Shown here one piece after another: positions 6,572 through 7,864 of a stretch of 7,864 nucleotides of DNA (position 1 is the first letter of the stretch; every line of letters starts with the position of its first letter). The notes beneath the pieces are model-generated. The model saw only the letters and a program-made list of their open reading frames with translations. It made no database searches and was not told the DNA's origin. Source of the stretch: HIMB59 sp038124765 (GTDB lineage Bacteria; Pseudomonadota; Alphaproteobacteria; HIMB59); the NCBI GenBank assembly GCA_038124765.1, contig JAYPCO010000040.1:1-7864 (forward strand), given 5' to 3'. The translations under genes and the position numbers were made by a program.

Positions 6572-7178
6572 AGTGGCTCTTAATTAGAGACAAATTAATA
6601 TTATGGTTATTCTGAGAAAGCAAATGATTAATAGTTCTAGCAGCTATGAAAGCATCAAGATAAGTTCGATTAATGTGATTCATTGTTTCTTTGATAATTT
6701 TATCTGAAATTGTAATGGATTTAGATTTAAGGTGTTTTTTAATTAACTTAAAAAGTAATTCTTCATCAGGTTCTTCAATGATTTCAATATGAAATTGTTT
6801 TAGTCGAGATAAAGTATCTGGCAGTGCAGTATCCTTTGTACTTAATTCAAAAGGGTTTGTTTGAGTAAAAATTGTTAATGGAATATCTTGGCTTAAAAAA
6901 TATTGTATAAAATGAAAAAAAAACTCTTCAGATAGAGGGAGTTTATCTAAGTCTAGGTATAAACCATTTTGGAAATCAAGTGAACTTGGTAGTGTCGTAA
7001 AGTAATCATAAGATTTTTTTTTAGAATATTTTTTTGCAATTGTAGATTTGCCAGATTTAGATGATCCATAAACAAGATTAAATTTATTTTTGGCTTCTAA
7101 AATTTTTAGAATTTTTAAATTTTTATTTGAAACAATTAAGTCATTAGACTCATTATCAAAATCTAGGTATGTCTGCAC
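6558..7178 (-). CDS. hdaA: DnaA-related regulatory ATPase HdaA (Hda family)
   Basis: A 206-residue AAA+ protein resembling the ATPase domain of DnaA without its C-terminal DNA-binding domain. In Alphaproteobacteria this protein works with the replisome clamp to inactivate DnaA-ATP and stop re-initiation. Visible: an N-terminal 'QTYLDF' (2-7) fitting the beta-clamp binding pattern Qxx(L)xF; Walker A 'GSSKSGKS' (38-45); Walker B-like 'LYLDLD' (73-78); sensor I-like 'LTIFTQTNP' (101-109); arginine-finger segment 'LPDTLSRLK' (119-127, R125); and a C-terminal helical lid with 'YLDAFIAAR' (173-181). The start is GTG at 7178, sharing its first base with the TAG stop of the upstream gene (TAGTG). Its 3' end overlaps aspS by 14 nt. 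Sequence divergence from model HdaA proteins is high, so the family call is firm but regulatory function is inferred. Confidence 0.85.
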   Translation of the reverse strand: MQTYLDFDNESNDLIVSNKNLKILKILEAKNKFNLVYGSSKSGKSTIAKKYSKKKSYDYFTTLPSSLDFQNGLYLDLDKLPLSEEFFFHFIQYFLSQDIPLTIFTQTNPFELSTKDTALPDTLSRLKQFHIEIIEEPDEELLFKLIKKHLKSKSITISDKIIKETMNHINRTYLDAFIAARTINHLLSQNNHNINLSLIKSHYEQI

Positions 7179-7816
7179 TATTTAAAAAAATTTAGTAAAA
7201 AATTATATTGATTAGGAGAATAAATGCTTTTTATTTCAATGTTAATTTTTTTATTATTATATTCTAATATTTTAGGTGAATAGTCTGTTAATAAGACAAT
7301 ATTATTGTAGTTATCTGCATCAATATTAAATACATAATTTAAAGAGCTAGTCTTAAATAGATTAATCCAAATATTTTTTAAATCATCATCTATATGATAT
7401 TCTTTTATTCTAAAAAACCTATTTTTATAGTTTAGATAAATAAATTTTTTATTATTAAAGGCTTTTAGTTTAAAATTTGGACATTCAGTCTTAATTAAAT
7501 CAAAATTAAAAAAGTTTTTTTCGAAAGTGCAATTAATGAATAATAAATTATTTTGGATATTTTTTTTTTCTAGATCATTAGATAATTTTAAAAAATCAAA
7601 TTCAAATTTGATATATTGTTGGCTGAAATTAATATTATAAATTGATCCCTCTAAATAACTTTTAATATCTTCATTAGAAACTCTTTCATTTATAAAAAGA
7701 AGTAAATCATTAAAATTATTTAATTGATCATTTTTTTGAATAGAAATTTCTTGATAAGCTGATAGATTTCTAAAAATTAATAGAACAAAAATAAAAATAA
7801 CTAAAAATAATCTCAT
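7178..7816 (-). CDS. Uncharacterised exported or membrane-anchored protein
   Basis: I do not recognise this 212-residue protein. The N-terminus 'MRLFLVIFIFVLLIFRNLSA' has a short basic start, a hydrophobic core of about 13 residues and a possible signal peptidase I site after Ala20, so it is probably exported or anchored in the inner membrane. The rest is rich in Asn, Lys, Ile, Phe and Leu, with alternating patterns suggesting beta strands ('QYIKFEFDF', 'KKFIYLNYKNRFFRI', 'INIEIKSIY'). It has only two cysteines, C96 and C112, which could form a disulfide outside the cytoplasm. No catalytic motif is seen. It is the first gene of a likely operon with hdaA (1-nt overlap) and aspS, and its ATG touches the purM start. 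In other Alphaproteobacteria a DUF2066-type exported protein can sit between purM and hdaA, so it may be a diverged member, but this is only a positional guess. Confidence 0.7.
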   Translation of the reverse strand: MRLFLVIFIFVLLIFRNLSAYQEISIQKNDQLNNFNDLLLFINERVSNEDIKSYLEGSIYNINFSQQYIKFEFDFLKLSNDLEKKNIQNNLLFINCTFEKNFFNFDLIKTECPNFKLKAFNNKKFIYLNYKNRFFRIKEYHIDDDLKNIWINLFKTSSLNYVFNIDADNYNNIVLLTDYSPKILEYNNKKINIEIKSIYSPNQYNFLLNFFK

Positions 7817-7864
7817 TGAGCAAAATATACAAAAAATCAGGGGTTGATGTAGTAAAAACTGATA
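7816..7864 (+). CDS. purM: Phosphoribosylformylglycinamidine cyclo-ligase (AIR synthetase), N-terminal fragment (partial)
   Basis: Sixteen codons are present before the window ends: a TTG start at 7816-7818 followed by SKIYKKSGVDVVKTD. 'YKKSGVD' near the N-terminus is the hallmark of PurM, which closes the imidazole ring in the fifth step of purine synthesis in the cytoplasm. An in-frame TAA at 7798-7800 and no ATG or GTG in between make TTG 7816 the only standard start. That codon shares base 7816 with the ATG of the divergent gene, so its promoter must lie inside that gene. No Shine-Dalgarno sequence is visible. purM next to hdaA is a common alphaproteobacterial arrangement, which supports the call despite the short fragment. 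Confidence 0.85.
   Translation, partial: MSKIYKKSGVDVVKTD
7824..7829 (-). promoter_or_regulatory. Candidate -10 element for the exported protein-hdaA-aspS operon (inside purM)
   Basis: On the minus strand, 7829-7824 reads TATATT, 5 of 6 matches to TATAAT, preceded directly by TG. Seven bases separate it from the ATG at 7816, so transcription starting at the usual distance would begin at or one base before the start codon, giving a leaderless mRNA. This agrees with the lack of any Shine-Dalgarno sequence. No clear -35 is visible upstream. In such AT-rich DNA a chance match is quite possible. Confidence 0.28.

Noticed and set aside
1..7864. Mobile element, CRISPR array, tRNA/rRNA gene, phage or defence system
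   Set aside because: No repeats, transposase motifs, RNA cloverleaf or toxin-antitoxin-like pairs were seen, and there is no unassigned space large enough to hold one.
1..7864. A previously undescribed multi-gene system
   Set aside because: All genes but one belong to recognised housekeeping families in an order largely expected for Alphaproteobacteria; the unusual points are compaction, gene loss and one unknown exported protein.

Overview
This window looks like a very compact stretch of a streamlined, AT-rich (roughly 30% G+C by eye) alphaproteobacterial genome, most like free-living marine lineages such as Pelagibacterales (SAR11) or the HIMB59/AEGEAN-169 type. The support is the gene order (gatA-gatC beside ruvX-pyrB-plsY-topA; a DnaA-like hdaA beside purM), the alphaproteobacterial style of AspRS and TopA, the near absence of intergenic DNA, and standard codon use (Trp is always TGG, TGA is a stop). 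The exact lineage is inferred, not proven.

Layout. Positions 1-371, minus strand: the 5' end of gatA and all of gatC, subunits of the tRNA amidotransferase GatCAB. Positions 373-4805, plus strand: an apparent operon ruvX (Holliday-junction-resolvase-like/rRNA processing), pyrB (aspartate carbamoyltransferase), plsY (glycerol-3-phosphate acyltransferase) and topA (DNA topoisomerase I). Positions 4802-7816, minus strand: an apparent operon of an unrecognised secreted or membrane-anchored protein, hdaA (DnaA-related ATPase, clamp-linked regulation of initiation) and aspS (aspartyl-tRNA synthetase). From 7816, plus strand: the first 16 codons of purM (purine synthesis), running out of the window.

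On my choice of starts, only 6 of 7864 bases (372 and 2287-2291) lie outside a coding sequence. Junctions are overlaps (11, 4, 14 and 1 nt), abutments, two divergent pairs whose start codons touch or share a base, and a convergent pair sharing one TTAA for both stops. Promoters and terminators must therefore sit inside coding sequence. Shine-Dalgarno sequences are essentially absent and four of ten starts are GTG or TTG. Two -10-like hexamers placed for nearly leaderless transcripts are noted as candidates.

Functionally the genes are housekeeping. The best link is between the two translation loci: the AspRS carries a His at the position that marks non-discriminating enzymes, so it probably makes Asp-tRNA(Asn) for GatCAB to amidate. 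Compared with the usual alphaproteobacterial order (ruvX-pyrB-pyrC-plsY-dprA-topA), pyrC and dprA are missing here. I see no mobile element, CRISPR array, RNA gene, phage or defence gene, and no convincing undescribed multi-gene system; the least explained object is the small exported protein at 7178-7816.
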